Assembly (NCBI GenBank): GCA_934502885.1
Contig: CAKSUT010000003.1
Location: forward strand, 62,001 to 126,000
DNA length: 64,000 nt
Source of the DNA: an uncultured Eubacteriales bacterium
GTDB lineage: Bacteria; Bacillota; Clostridia; Oscillospirales; CAG-382
Reading direction: 5' to 3'
Position numbers and translations under genes: made by a program. This document shows positions 31,441 to 40,978 of this stretch, in pieces (the first letter of the stretch is position 1; each line of letters starts with the position of its first letter). Under the pieces are notes generated by a model. The model was given only the letters and a program-made list of their open reading frames with translations. It made no database searches and was not told the origin of the DNA.

Positions 31441-34400
31441 TTAAAACTTAAAATTCTTGTAAGCCTCGGCAAAGGAGTAGTACGGTATCTTCTCTACGGA
31501 ATAAACCTCGCCGGTCGCGTCGCCGAAGTCTTCTTTTATGACGGTAGCGGCGGAGACATTCGCGGTGTAATTCTTTCCGCTTCCCGTTCCGTATACCGCA
31601 AGAACGTTCCTGTAGCCCTGAATGTAGGTGTTGCCCTCCATCTTGGGAAGGTATGCGGCGTAGTCTGCGGTAATCTGCATGAGGTACTGCACACTGCGGT
31701 CGAATACGCAGTTTCTTATGACGTAGTTCTCAAACGAGTTCTTACTGCTCCATGCCTTGATGTGCGCCTGGCAATAGCCGTCGGGACGAGTCGAACCGAA
31801 ACCGTAGCCTGCGCGGCGGAGAATGTTGTTCTCGAAGAGGTGGTTCTTACCGGTACGCTTTGCGTTGCCGGCTTCAACCTCTCCGAGGAAGTACTCGATG
31901 TTGTATACGCAGTCCTCGATGAGGTTATCCTTGTAGGTGATGTTGTTCATCGTGATTTCACCGGTGCCTCGGCTGTACTGGTGAGTTACGCCTGCGTCGT
32001 AGTTCTGGTAAATATAGCAGTTTATTACGTTGTAGTTGTCGCAGCCGCCGTATATCTCGATACCGTTGCCGAAACGTGTGACCGCGCCGTTTGTCGCGCC
32101 TCTGAAGTTGTAGGTCTGAATAGAGCCGCCGATCCAGCCGACTACGCAGTTCTTAACGGTTACGTTGGCGAGTGTGCCGCCGCCGAAGCCGTGGCTTCCG
32201 CCGTACATTACGCAGAGGTTATCGAAGGTTGCGCCGTTGTTGAGACCTATTACATTTCCTCTTGTGTTAAATTCAATAGACTTGAATACTTCGCCGGGAT
32301 TGCCCTTGTCGCATCTGAGGTAAATCGTACCGGTTGCGGCGCTTACATCGGGAACGGTGTTTACAACGGAGTCCGCCTTGTGGAAGAACTTGAGGTCGTG
32401 GTCGAGGTGAACCTTGACGTCGAACTCAACATCTGCCTTTCCTCTTACATAGAACTTGCCGTCAACGTAGGAGGGTACTTCCTTGTAGGAGTATGCGTCG
32501 CCGTCGTTGAACACAATCTCTCCGACGTCGGTCATGGAGGTATTGGCGTAGGTCCATATCTTCATGCCGCTTTCCTTATCCTCGTGGTGAAGCGTCCACT
32601 TGGAGGCGTCCGCGCCGTTCTCGGGAGAACCGTATATCTTAGGCTTCTCGCCCTCGCCGTATGCGGAAATCGTAACTCCGCTCTTCGCCGAGAATTTCTC
32701 TCTCCAGAGTCCGCCTCTTTCGAGAAGTATGCCGTCGCCTGCCTTGAGGGGAGACTTAACAGCCTTGTTTATTGTCTTCCACGCCGTTTCGGGAGAGAGA
32801 CCGTCATTGGAGTCGTCGCCGTTCGGGGAGACGTAGTACTTTGTGCCTGTTATCGTTGAGTAGTCGGACTCGGTATTGAGGATTGCGTTCTTTCTTTCCT
32901 CTGCGAGCTTATCTACCTCCGCAACCTTTGCGTTGCCCTCGTCGTATGCGGGGCCGTACTTATCGCCGAGCATATCGGCAGGATCTCTGAGAGCCGCTAT
33001 CCACCTGCCGTCCATGGCAACGTGAGGTATTGCCGCCTCTGCGATGTTTGCGAACGCCCAGTTTGTGCTGTCAACATCGAGGAATACAAGCGGGAAGCCG
33101 CCGGCAAGCTTATCCGCGGTCATGTCTCTGCCTCTTGCACGGTTGATAACGGTGACTACCTGCGCACGGGTTATTGTTCTGTCGGGGAGGAACGTGCCGT
33201 CTGCATAGCCTGTGATGAGACCTGCGGAAGCGGCTGCCTTGATTGCTGCGTATCTCGGATGAGCTTCTGTTACGTCGGTGAACTTAACTTCCTTGCCGGT
33301 GTCCTTTGCAAGACCGGTGTTGTAAACAAGCTCGGCGAACTCTGCTCTCGTGATAGCCTGGTCGGGAGCGAATGTGCCGCTGTAGGACTTAAGAAGTCCC
33401 TTTGCCTCGCAGAAGCCGATGTACTTTGCGTACCACTTATCTGCGGCAACGTCGGTAAAGGATGCGGTACCTGTGATATCGTCCTCAGCCGCAAGGAGTC
33501 TTGCAACAACCGTGCACGCCTCTGCGCGAGACATTGTCTTGTTCGGCTTAAAGGTTCCGTCCTCGTAACCGGTCATGTATGCAAAGTGCGTTCCGAGATC
33601 CGGCTTGTTCTTGAAGAATATAATGCTGTCGATATACATGATATCCTCGGCGGTGAGTGTGTCAATGGGAGTTACATTTGCATTGCCGAACGGTAAAAGA
33701 TGCATCTGACGGAGAACATGGGAATTATCGGGGTTGAGTGCCGCATCGATATCCGACATATCAAACACCGTAAAGCTCCACGTGTCCGTGATTATCGGAT
33801 CGACCGACTCCTTGCCGTAGCTCTTGCCGGGTGCGAGAATGTTGCCGTTGGGCATAATGTTAATTCTCATCTTGACGGAGTGAGGATTGGGAGAAACGTA
33901 CTTATAGCTGACCGCTATGTACTTGTAGTAATCGAAGTCAATGCCGAGACCGGAGTACGACCAACCGTCGAGCGCAATCTGCTTTGAGCCTGTAGCCGCA
34001 GGATTGGGGACTACCTTAACGGCACTTTTGCCGTCAATCTCCACCGTTTCAAGCTCCGCCGTGTCTTTGTGGTTTACTATGCCGTTCTGATATTTTGTAA
34101 AATCTGCGGCAACGGAGTCGTCAAGAACCTTTTCCTCCTGCCATACGGCTTCATAGTAAACATTGTTGTCTATGCAGGTCATTTCCGTACCGACAGGGTA
34201 AGTCTTACCGTCATCGCTCGACTTCCAGCCCTTGAAGATGCCGTAGGAAAGCGAATAGGTACATTCGGGGAGCGTGTATTTTTCGCCCTCCTTAAGCTCG
34301 AGCGTTTTGGGAGCTTCGCCCTCTGCGTCGGGATTACCCTTTGCAAACTCAATGCTAATCTTTGCGTTGGGGTCCGGATTCTTTTCGTAGAAAGTGACAT

Positions 34401-35004
34401 CCCCTATATACATAACGTCTTTTTCCGAAAGCTCGGAAACCGGTGTTGTGCCGTAAGGACGTATGTGAATCTGATTTACGTATTTTTTCTCCGCTTCGTC
34501 ATTGAGGACATATTTGCCGCTGAAGTTGAATGACGCCGTCGCCCACTTGCCGGTGACAAGCTCCTCATTTGCCTTGACCAGTACCGAACTCTTAAGCGCA
34601 TTGGTGCTGCCGGGAAGCATATTTACGGCCATTCTGCCGGTCGAGCCGGGATTTTCCGCATCATAGTAATATGAAACCGTGACATACTTATATCTCGGCA
34701 CTTCAACCTTTTCGGGGTACTTCGAAAACTCCCACGAATCGAGATTGACATCCGATGACTGTGCTTTTTCAGGCGTGGGCGTCACCTTGAGAGCCTTAAC
34801 GCCCTCAAATTCGACATACCTTTCAAGGTCTGCGGTCTCTTTTCTGTTAACTATGCCGTTGTTCACACTGCTGTAGCATATTTTGAGATAACCGTCACCC
34901 TTTTCATAGGTTGGCCTTTCCGCTTCCTCGGCATGTGTGAAGCTCATACCGGAAACAAGCATGAGAATTGCAAAAGCAATAGAAAGTATTTTCATAGTTT
35001 TCAT
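31441..35004 (-). CDS. Giant secreted SLH-anchored beta-helix protein, copy 2
   Basis: 1187 residues from the ATG at 35004 (ribosome site AAAGGACGG). Same order as copy 1: signal peptide ending HAEE, carbohydrate-binding-like module, InlB-type repeat, second module, three SLH repeats in the middle, DUF1565-like start (YYVSPNGDDSNDG) and a beta-helix to the end. Identity with copy 1 is high throughout and complete at DNA level in the SLH part. Each copy has its own promoter and terminator, so they can be expressed separately. Having SLH repeats in the centre puts the sugar-binding and beta-helix parts on opposite sides of the wall anchor. Confidence 0.88.
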   Translation of the reverse strand: MKTMKILSIAFAILMLVSGMSFTHAEEAERPTYEKGDGYLKICYSSVNNGIVNRKETADLERYVEFEGVKALKVTPTPEKAQSSDVNLDSWEFSKYPEKVEVPRYKYVTVSYYYDAENPGSTGRMAVNMLPGSTNALKSSVLVKANEELVTGKWATASFNFSGKYVLNDEAEKKYVNQIHIRPYGTTPVSELSEKDVMYIGDVTFYEKNPDPNAKISIEFAKGNPDAEGEAPKTLELKEGEKYTLPECTYSLSYGIFKGWKSSDDGKTYPVGTEMTCIDNNVYYEAVWQEEKVLDDSVAADFTKYQNGIVNHKDTAELETVEIDGKSAVKVVPNPAATGSKQIALDGWSYSGLGIDFDYYKYIAVSYKYVSPNPHSVKMRINIMPNGNILAPGKSYGKESVDPIITDTWSFTVFDMSDIDAALNPDNSHVLRQMHLLPFGNANVTPIDTLTAEDIMYIDSIIFFKNKPDLGTHFAYMTGYEDGTFKPNKTMSRAEACTVVARLLAAEDDITGTASFTDVAADKWYAKYIGFCEAKGLLKSYSGTFAPDQAITRAEFAELVYNTGLAKDTGKEVKFTDVTEAHPRYAAIKAAASAGLITGYADGTFLPDRTITRAQVVTVINRARGRDMTADKLAGGFPLVFLDVDSTNWAFANIAEAAIPHVAMDGRWIAALRDPADMLGDKYGPAYDEGNAKVAEVDKLAEERKNAILNTESDYSTITGTKYYVSPNGDDSNDGLSPETAWKTINKAVKSPLKAGDGILLERGGLWREKFSAKSGVTISAYGEGEKPKIYGSPENGADASKWTLHHEDKESGMKIWTYANTSMTDVGEIVFNDGDAYSYKEVPSYVDGKFYVRGKADVEFDVKVHLDHDLKFFHKADSVVNTVPDVSAATGTIYLRCDKGNPGEVFKSIEFNTRGNVIGLNNGATFDNLCVMYGGSHGFGGGTLANVTVKNCVVGWIGGSIQTYNFRGATNGAVTRFGNGIEIYGGCDNYNVINCYIYQNYDAGVTHQYSRGTGEITMNNITYKDNLIEDCVYNIEYFLGEVEAGNAKRTGKNHLFENNILRRAGYGFGSTRPDGYCQAHIKAWSSKNSFENYVIRNCVFDRSVQYLMQITADYAAYLPKMEGNTYIQGYRNVLAVYGTGSGKNYTANVSAATVIKEDFGDATGEVYSVEKIPYYSFAEAYKNFKF
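32903..33488. repeat. 586-bp stretch identical to 29028-29613
   Basis: Second copy of the identical direct repeat; centre-to-centre distance 3,875 bp. Recombination between the copies could fuse the two genes. Confidence 0.9.
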
Positions 35005-35041
35005 GTGTACACCGTCCTTTACAAAATATTTCCCTAATTTA

Positions 35042-35070
35042 AGTATATCATGTTTTACATTCAATGTCAA
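35042..35070 (-). promoter_or_regulatory. Promoter of SLH/beta-helix copy 2
   Basis: Minus-strand TTGACA (35065-35070), 17-bp spacer, TATACT (35042-35047). Confidence 0.8.
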
Positions 35071-35144
35071 TAGAAATGTGTTAACAACTATTTTTTTGTT
35101 TAAAAGCACAATCGTCAGCAAGGTTTTTTGTGCACATTTAACAA

Positions 35145-35179
35145 AATAATTGCCGACACGGGAGGCCTCGTATCGGCAA
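35145..35179 (-). terminator. Terminator of the second MATE gene
   Basis: 10-bp minus-strand stem (35170-35179 with 35150-35159, one T-G pair), then TTATTTTG. Confidence 0.75.
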
Positions 35180-35184
35180 AAGTT

Positions 35185-36618
35185 TTATTCGTTGATTCCG
35201 TCAACAGCCTCGGCTTCGGCTTCAGCGTTCATTTCCGCTTCAAGCTCTGCCGCCGCTTCGTCGGACTCGGGAGTCTCGACGCCGTCGGTCTTGGGAAGCT
35301 TTCGTATTGCTCTGACGTAGAACACAGCTGAGAGTGCCGTTCCGAATATCCAGCCTATCGGCCACGACATCCAAATGCCGTTAGGAGAGTTCATGAGCGA
35401 GGAAAGAACGCCCGCAGGCACGACTCGGAGGACAAGGTCGGTGAAGGTTGCCATCATAAACTCGCCCATTCTTCCCATACCTCTCATGCAGGAGTCGCAA
35501 ACGAGCTTCGTCGCAACAATCACGTAAAACGGTCCGACTATGCGCAGGAACGAAACGCCCGTATCCATGGCAAGTCCCGTGGGATTATCAAGGAATATGT
35601 AAACAAGATGACTTCCGAAGAAGAAATAGAGAAGCGAGAACGGTATGCAGAGCTTATACACTATCTTAAGTCCTGCCTTGCAGCCCTTGCTTATTCTGTC
35701 GTACTTTTCCGCGCCGAGGTTCTGCGCGACGAACGAAGAAATGCCGTTTGCGAGGGTGGTCATTGCGGTGACGATGAGGTTATTGAGTTTTATCGCCGCA
35801 GAATATCCTGCCGTAACGCTCGACGAGAAGCTGTTGACAAAGCTCTGAATAACGATGTTTCCGACAGACACAAAGCTCTGCTGTAATATACTCGGGATCG
35901 CGATAACGGCGATTCTGCCGAGAAGCTTTGCGGAAAACAAGGGAGCTTTTTCGCTTGTCTTCACGGCGATCAGTCTCTTTATTACGAATATAACCGCAAG
36001 CACACAACTTATTCCCTGGCAGATGAAGGTTGCCCATGCAACTCCGGCAACGCCCATGCTGAAGCACTTTACGAAGAGTATATCCATCGCAACGTTTGCC
36101 GTAGACGAGCAGGCAAGGAAGATAAACGGCGTTTTTGAGTCGCCGAGAGCGGTGAATATACCGGTCGATATATTGTAGAAGAAAACGAACGGCAGACCGA
36201 ACACGTATATATCGAGGTAAAGAGCGGAATCGGCGAAAATGTTCTCGGGAGTTTTAATGAGTCCCAAAAGAGTGTCGCAGAAGAAGTATCCGCACGCCAT
36301 AAGAGCAAGACACAGAACGGCACTCGAAATAAACGAGGTGTAAACCGCCGTTTTCATTTTGGTGTAGTCCTTCGCTCCGAAAAGCTGAGATACGACTACA
36401 GATGTTCCTATGTTACAGCCGAAAGCGAAAGCTATGAAGATGAGCGTTACCTCATAGCTGTTTCCCACTGCGGCAAGCGCGTCCTCGCCGACAAATTTTC
36501 CCGCAACGAAGCTGTCGGCTATATTGTAGAGCTGTTGGAAAATAATGCTTCCGAAAAGCGGCAGGCAGAAGTTCCAAAGCACTTTGTCGGGATTTCCGAC
36601 GGTAAGATCCTTATTCAT
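35185..36618 (-). CDS. MATE-family efflux transporter (DinF/NorM type)
   Basis: 477 residues with about twelve membrane segments. Opening PDKVLWNFCLPLFGSIIFQQ and IADSFVAGKFVGEDALAAVG are typical MATE sequence, and LGDSKTPFIF and the second-half FVSVGNIVIQSFVNSF repeat the pattern. The C-terminal tail (~440-477) is strongly acidic (E/A-rich). Divergent from a LysR regulator 127 bp away, which probably controls it. Ribosome site GGAGGG. Substrate unknown. Confidence 0.9.
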   Translation of the reverse strand: MNKDLTVGNPDKVLWNFCLPLFGSIIFQQLYNIADSFVAGKFVGEDALAAVGNSYEVTLIFIAFAFGCNIGTSVVVSQLFGAKDYTKMKTAVYTSFISSAVLCLALMACGYFFCDTLLGLIKTPENIFADSALYLDIYVFGLPFVFFYNISTGIFTALGDSKTPFIFLACSSTANVAMDILFVKCFSMGVAGVAWATFICQGISCVLAVIFVIKRLIAVKTSEKAPLFSAKLLGRIAVIAIPSILQQSFVSVGNIVIQSFVNSFSSSVTAGYSAAIKLNNLIVTAMTTLANGISSFVAQNLGAEKYDRISKGCKAGLKIVYKLCIPFSLLYFFFGSHLVYIFLDNPTGLAMDTGVSFLRIVGPFYVIVATKLVCDSCMRGMGRMGEFMMATFTDLVLRVVPAGVLSSLMNSPNGIWMSWPIGWIFGTALSAVFYVRAIRKLPKTDGVETPESDEAAAELEAEMNAEAEAEAVDGINE

Positions 36619-36745
36619 GTTGCCCTCCGATAAAAATTAACAGAACTGTGTTGAATTTCTTTTACCGATACATTATAATACTTTCATAACGATATGTAAA
36701 ATGTCAAATTGATATAACTTATATATCCGTTTGATATGGTGAAAT

Positions 36746-37657
36746 ATGTTCATCAGCTACGATTACTACAGAATTTTCTACAACGTCGCGAAATACAAGA
36801 GCTTCACTGCCGCCGCCGAGGCGCTTATGGGGAATCAGCCGAACATCACGCGAGCCGTGAAAAATCTCGAGAGCGAGCTTGGCTGCACGCTTTTCGTGAG
36901 GTCGAACAAAGGCGTGAGGCTCACTCCGGAGGGTGAAAAGCTTTACGCACGAGTTACTGTTGCGGTCGAGAATATACAGGCGGCGGAAAACGAGCTTGCG
37001 CTTGACAGGAGCATGGAGAGCGGCATTGTGTCGATAGGTGTCACCGAGACGGCTCTTCACTGCCTCATGCTTCCGATTTTGCGCGACTTTCACGCAAAGT
37101 ATCCCGGCATACGGATAAAGGTGTCGTCAAGCTCTTCACCGCAGACGCTTTTTTCACTGAAGAGCGGTCTTACGGATCTTGCGGTCGTGACAATGCCGGC
37201 AGATATTCCGAACACCCTCTGCAACAAAAGAATCTCGGCGTTCAGAGAGACGGCGATATGTTCCGAGGCAAGCAGTGTACCGCCCGACAACGGAAAGCCG
37301 CTTACCCTTGCGGAGCTTTCGGAGTATCCTCTCATCTTTCTCGGAAGACACACAATGTCATACGACTTTTACTCAAAGCTCTTCCTCGACCGTGGCATAA
37401 CTCCGTCGCCCGATATCGAGACGGCAACGGCGGCGCAGGTGCTGTCGATGGTAAAATACGGTCTCGGAGTCGGGTTTGTGCCGGAATCGTTTCTTGCGGA
37501 CGAAGCAAACCGCAAGGGGGTGCGGAGAATCGCTCTCGCCGAGGAGCTTCCCGAAAGAGAGATACACCTTGTCCGCAGACGCGGAGAGAGCTTAAGCATT
37601 GCGGCGGACAAGCTTGTCGAGGCAATACTTGATTCGCAAAGCAAAACACGTACATAA
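36746..37657 (+). CDS. LysR-family transcriptional regulator
   Basis: 303 residues, standard size. N-terminal winged helix-turn-helix: YRIFYNVAKYKSFTAAAEAL, NITRAVKNLESELGCTLFVR and GVRLTPEGEKLY. The rest (~90-300) is the two-lobed substrate-binding fold. LysR proteins activate or repress neighbouring genes on binding a small molecule. The divergent MATE gene is the likely target, perhaps with the yfcE gene 27 bp downstream. The ribosome site is weak (GGTGA). Confidence 0.9.
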   Translation: MFISYDYYRIFYNVAKYKSFTAAAEALMGNQPNITRAVKNLESELGCTLFVRSNKGVRLTPEGEKLYARVTVAVENIQAAENELALDRSMESGIVSIGVTETALHCLMLPILRDFHAKYPGIRIKVSSSSSPQTLFSLKSGLTDLAVVTMPADIPNTLCNKRISAFRETAICSEASSVPPDNGKPLTLAELSEYPLIFLGRHTMSYDFYSKLFLDRGITPSPDIETATAAQVLSMVKYGLGVGFVPESFLADEANRKGVRRIALAEELPEREIHLVRRRGESLSIAADKLVEAILDSQSKTRT

Positions 37658-37684
37658 ATCTTAGGATATATCGGAGGAAAAAAC

Positions 37685-38230
37685 ATGAAATACTTCATTG
37701 CGTCAGACATACACGGTTCGGCTTACTACTGTGAAAAAATGCTTGCCGCCTACGAACGTGAAAAGGCGGACAGGCTCATTCTTCTCGGCGACATACTTTA
37801 CCACGGTCCGAGAAACGACCTTCCGACCGACTACGCTCCGAAAAAGGTAATAGCAATGCTCAATCCGCTCAAAAACGAGATACACTGCGTAAGAGGAAAC
37901 TGCGACACCGAGGTTGACCAGATGGTGCTTGAGTTCCCGGTTCTCGCGGACTATATGCTCATAGACTGCGGCAATTCCGGCATTTTCGCAACGCACGGTC
38001 ACAGGTACAATGAAAGCGCGCTTCCGCCCCTCCGCCACGGCGACATTCTTCTCTGCGGTCACACCCATGTGCCGAAGTGTACGGAACACGACGGCTATGT
38101 GTACATGAATCCGGGATCTGTCTCCATTCCGAAAGAGAACAGCCACCACGGTTTTATGACTCTCGAAAACGGCGTATTTCTCTGGAAAGATCTCGGCGGA
38201 GAGCTGATTTCGAGCTATAAAGCGAAATAA
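37685..38230 (+). CDS. YfcE-family metallophosphoesterase
   Basis: 181 residues with the calcineurin-like motifs SDIHG, LGDILYHGPRND, RGNCD, and the histidine pair in ATHGH and CGHTHVP. E. coli YfcE is a Mn2+ phosphodiesterase of unknown natural substrate; this protein has the same length and order (PGSVSIPKE near the C-terminus). Ribosome site GGAGGAAAA. It follows the LysR gene by 27 bp and may be read through from it. Confidence 0.92.
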   Translation: MKYFIASDIHGSAYYCEKMLAAYEREKADRLILLGDILYHGPRNDLPTDYAPKKVIAMLNPLKNEIHCVRGNCDTEVDQMVLEFPVLADYMLIDCGNSGIFATHGHRYNESALPPLRHGDILLCGHTHVPKCTEHDGYVYMNPGSVSIPKENSHHGFMTLENGVFLWKDLGGELISSYKAK

Positions 38231-38297
38231 ACGTCGGAAAAAGGCAAACAATACATAAACTGACTCTTTTAACCTCGAAAAATCATGTTTTTGAACA

Positions 38298-38326
38298 TAG
38301 ACAAAAGGCGGATTAGAGAGTATAAT
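38298..38326 (+). promoter_or_regulatory. Promoter of the SulP gene
   Basis: TAGACA (38298-38303), 17-bp spacer, TATAAT (38321-38326). Confidence 0.65.
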
Positions 38327-38330
38327 TATT

Positions 38331-38365
38331 AGGTTGCATTTCGGTCGCAGTACCGTGTGCGACCT
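38331..38365 (+). promoter_or_regulatory. 5'-end stem-loop in the SulP leader
   Basis: Starts at the predicted 5' end of the RNA. Outer stem AGGTTGCA with TGCGACCT (38331-38338, 38358-38365) and inner stem CGGT with ACCG (38342-38345, 38352-38355). The SulP ribosome site follows 11 nt later. Confidence 0.5.
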
Positions 38366-38389
38366 ATTATATTTTAAGGAGACTTTGTC

Positions 38390-40018
38390 ATGTTAAAAAA
38401 CTTTTCCCTTATGCTTAAAAGGGAATTTTCCGGTTACGGCTTTGCGAAGCTCATGAAGGATCTGCTTGCCGGTCTTACGGTCGCCGCCGTCGCGCTTCCC
38501 CTTGCGCTTGCGTTCGGCGTATCGAGCGGTGCGGACGCCGCCGCAGGTCTTATCACGGCGATAATCGCAGGCGTCGTCATGAGTACTCTCTCTGGCGCGT
38601 CGTTTCAGATATCGGGTCCGACGGGAGCAATGTCGGCGATACTTGTTACGATAGTTGCGAAGCACGGACTTCAGGGCGTATTCTCGGTGTGCTTTATCGC
38701 GGGTATTATTCTTCTTCTCTGCGGAATATTCCGTCTCGGCAAGCTCATCGCTCTCATTCCGAGACCGGTTATCACGGGATTTACCTCAGGCATTGCGGTA
38801 ATTATCGCTCTCGGTCAGATAGACAACTTTTTCGGTACGAAGTCGGTAGGAGACAGTGCGGTTGCGAAGCTCATTTCTTACGGCAGCCTCGGTTTTGTGC
38901 CTCACGTAGGCACTCTCTTGCTCGGACTTATCGTTGTTGCGATAATGATTCTCTACCCCAAAAAGTGGAACGCAAAGGTTCCGTCGTCGCTTGTCGGACT
39001 TATCGTTTCGACGGTTGTGTACGTAATCTTCCGCTTTGACGGAGTTGCGACGGTCGGTGCGATACCGAAATCCCTCTTTGCGGACACGCGTTTCTCTCTC
39101 GCTTCGTTCGACTTCGGCAGTATAAGCACACTTCTTCCGTCTGCGATAACCGTCGCCGCTCTCGGCATGATAGAGAGCCTTCTCTGCGGTGCGTCGGCAT
39201 CGAGAATGAAGAACGAAAGCTTTGACGCGGACATAGAGCTTGTCGCACAGGGTGTGGGCAACATCATTATTCCGTTCTTCGGCGGCGTACCGGCAACGGC
39301 GGCTATAGCGAGAACGAGCGTTGCGATAAAGTCGGGCGCGGAGACGAGACTCACCGGCATTTTCCACGCACTCTGGATTCTTGCGGTTATGTTCCTTTTC
39401 GGCGACATAATGAAGCTCATTCCCCTCTCGGCACTCGGCGGCGTGCTTATAGTGACGGCGTGGAGAATGAACGAGTGGTCGGCAATAAAGTATATGTTCT
39501 CGAAGAAATTCGTCGGTGCGATGCTTCAGTTCTTCGTCACCATGATTGCGACGGTGGTCTTTGACCTCACAGTGGCGATTGTTATAGGCGTTCTCTTTTC
39601 GATATTCACCTTTGTAAAGAATGCGGCGAACCTCACGGTTTCGGCGTCTGTCGTCGATGAATCGAGAATTGTCGGCAGAGGAAATATCGGAAAGGGACAT
39701 AAGGAAAGTCTTGTCGTTTACATAACGGGAACAATCTTTTTTGCGGACACAAACACGCTCATCGACGAGGTTGCAAAGCTTCCCGATAGCCGTGAGATAA
39801 TCTTCTCCTTAAGAGGCGTACCGAACATCGACACAACAGGCATACAGGTTTTCACCGACATTTACCGTGAGCTTAACGCAAAGGGGGTAAAGGTTCTCTT
39901 CTGCGGAATGAACGGCGCGGTTTCTAAGGTGTTCCGCCAGAGCGGACTTTACGAGCTTGTCGGCAATGAAAACTTCTATTGGAGTGTAGACAAGGCCCTT
40001 CTTGACGACGCGGAGTGA
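38390..40018 (+). CDS. SulP-family anion transporter with STAS domain
   Basis: 542 residues. SulP core (~20-420) with VAAVALPLALAFGVSSG, the ISGPTGAMSAILV segment, GFTSGIAVIIALGQ and FFGGVPATAAIARTSVAIKSG; about 12-14 membrane segments. A C-terminal STAS domain (~435-540) contains GVPNIDTTGIQVF. The family moves sulfate, bicarbonate or dicarboxylates; substrate cannot be assigned. Ribosome site AAGGAG. Single gene with its own promoter, a structured 5' leader and a strong terminator. Confidence 0.93.
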   Translation: MLKNFSLMLKREFSGYGFAKLMKDLLAGLTVAAVALPLALAFGVSSGADAAAGLITAIIAGVVMSTLSGASFQISGPTGAMSAILVTIVAKHGLQGVFSVCFIAGIILLLCGIFRLGKLIALIPRPVITGFTSGIAVIIALGQIDNFFGTKSVGDSAVAKLISYGSLGFVPHVGTLLLGLIVVAIMILYPKKWNAKVPSSLVGLIVSTVVYVIFRFDGVATVGAIPKSLFADTRFSLASFDFGSISTLLPSAITVAALGMIESLLCGASASRMKNESFDADIELVAQGVGNIIIPFFGGVPATAAIARTSVAIKSGAETRLTGIFHALWILAVMFLFGDIMKLIPLSALGGVLIVTAWRMNEWSAIKYMFSKKFVGAMLQFFVTMIATVVFDLTVAIVIGVLFSIFTFVKNAANLTVSASVVDESRIVGRGNIGKGHKESLVVYITGTIFFADTNTLIDEVAKLPDSREIIFSLRGVPNIDTTGIQVFTDIYRELNAKGVKVLFCGMNGAVSKVFRQSGLYELVGNENFYWSVDKALLDDAE

Positions 40019-40031
40019 ATACTGAAACAAA

Positions 40032-40076
40032 AACGGAGGATATGATCATACGACCGTATCCTCCGTTATATTTTTG
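40032..40076 (+). terminator. Terminator of the SulP gene
   Basis: 11-bp perfect stem (40032-40042 with 40057-40067), then TATATTTTTG. Confidence 0.8.
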
Positions 40077-40081
40077 TACCT

Positions 40082-40963
40082 TTATCTTGAAATGCCGGTG
40101 ACCGAATAAAAGTGACTGAGAAAAAGCTCCGTATCGAGTTCTGTCAGAAGCAGGACGTTGCCGTCAGCACACTGTGTAAATTACGTGCCTCCCGTCGGAG
40201 TGACGTTAATCCTTCCTCTTTCAAACTCCATGCCGTCGGTGAAAAACAGTGCCGCAACGGCAACCGCATCGTGATACCACGCATCTTTACTCGTCCTTAT
40301 GGCATGCGAAAACGGAATGAGCATTCTGCATTTTTCCGACTCTTCGGACAGCTTCAAAACGTCCGTGCGGTAAACAAGAGACGTAAGCTCAACACCGAAC
40401 GCTGCAACATCGGGAACAGGTGTCTCGAAAACAGCTTTTGCGGCGTCTATGTCATTGATTATATTCCACTCTTCTTCGCCCCAGCGCTTTGTGTCAACCG
40501 CTCCGAATCTTCCGCCCATTATTATAAGCTTACCGAGCTTTTGCGGAGTATCGGGATATCTCTCAAAAAGCTTCGCTATGTTCGTGAGCGGTCCTATCGC
40601 ACAAAGTGTTATCTCGCCGGGATTCGCCGCTATCGTCTCATGCAGAAAGTCAATTGCCGCACTCGGATTATCCTCAGAATATTCGCCGTGAGGAAACTCC
40701 CCGAGAAGTGCTTTCTCCCCTTCCGAAACGCTGCGCTGTATGAACATTTCGCCCTTCAGCGTCCTTGAATAACCGACATATACGGGCACTTTCTTTTCAG
40801 CGAGTCTGCACATCATGTCGGCAAGCTCCGCACGCACCGCCGCCTCGCCCGTGACAGTCGTAATACCGAGAATTTCCGCATCATCACGAGCAAGCAAGTA
40901 CGCAAGTGCCTGCATATCATCCATGTCACAGCCTATATCGGTATCCAAGAGTATTTTTTTCAT
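40082..40963 (-). pseudogene. Inosine-uridine-type nucleoside hydrolase gene interrupted by an in-frame TAA
   Basis: The frame opens at the ATG at 40963 (ribosome site GGAGGGG) with the Ca2+-binding motif LLDTDIGCDMDD, then CAIGPLTNIAKL, IIMGGRFG and the late WYHDAVAVAALF. After 260 codons a TAA (40181-40183) interrupts it just behind VTPTGGT. The same frame continues for 32 sense codons (DGNVLLLTELDTELFLSHFY, ending at TAA 40082-40084), which reads like the missing C-terminal helix. Such enzymes are normally about 310 residues. The truncated protein keeps the active site, so it may still work. Third gene of the divIVA operon. Confidence 0.8.
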
Positions 40964-40978
40964 TGAAAGACCCCTCCT

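Noticed and set aside
36619..36745. Promoter for the second MATE gene in the LysR intergenic region
   Set aside because: A TATAAT is present on the minus strand, but the nearest TTGACA is 24 bp away, so no confident pair could be called.
40181..40183. Recoded stop (selenocysteine or pyrrolysine) in the nucleoside hydrolase
   Set aside because: The codon is TAA, which is used for neither; no insertion element is visible.
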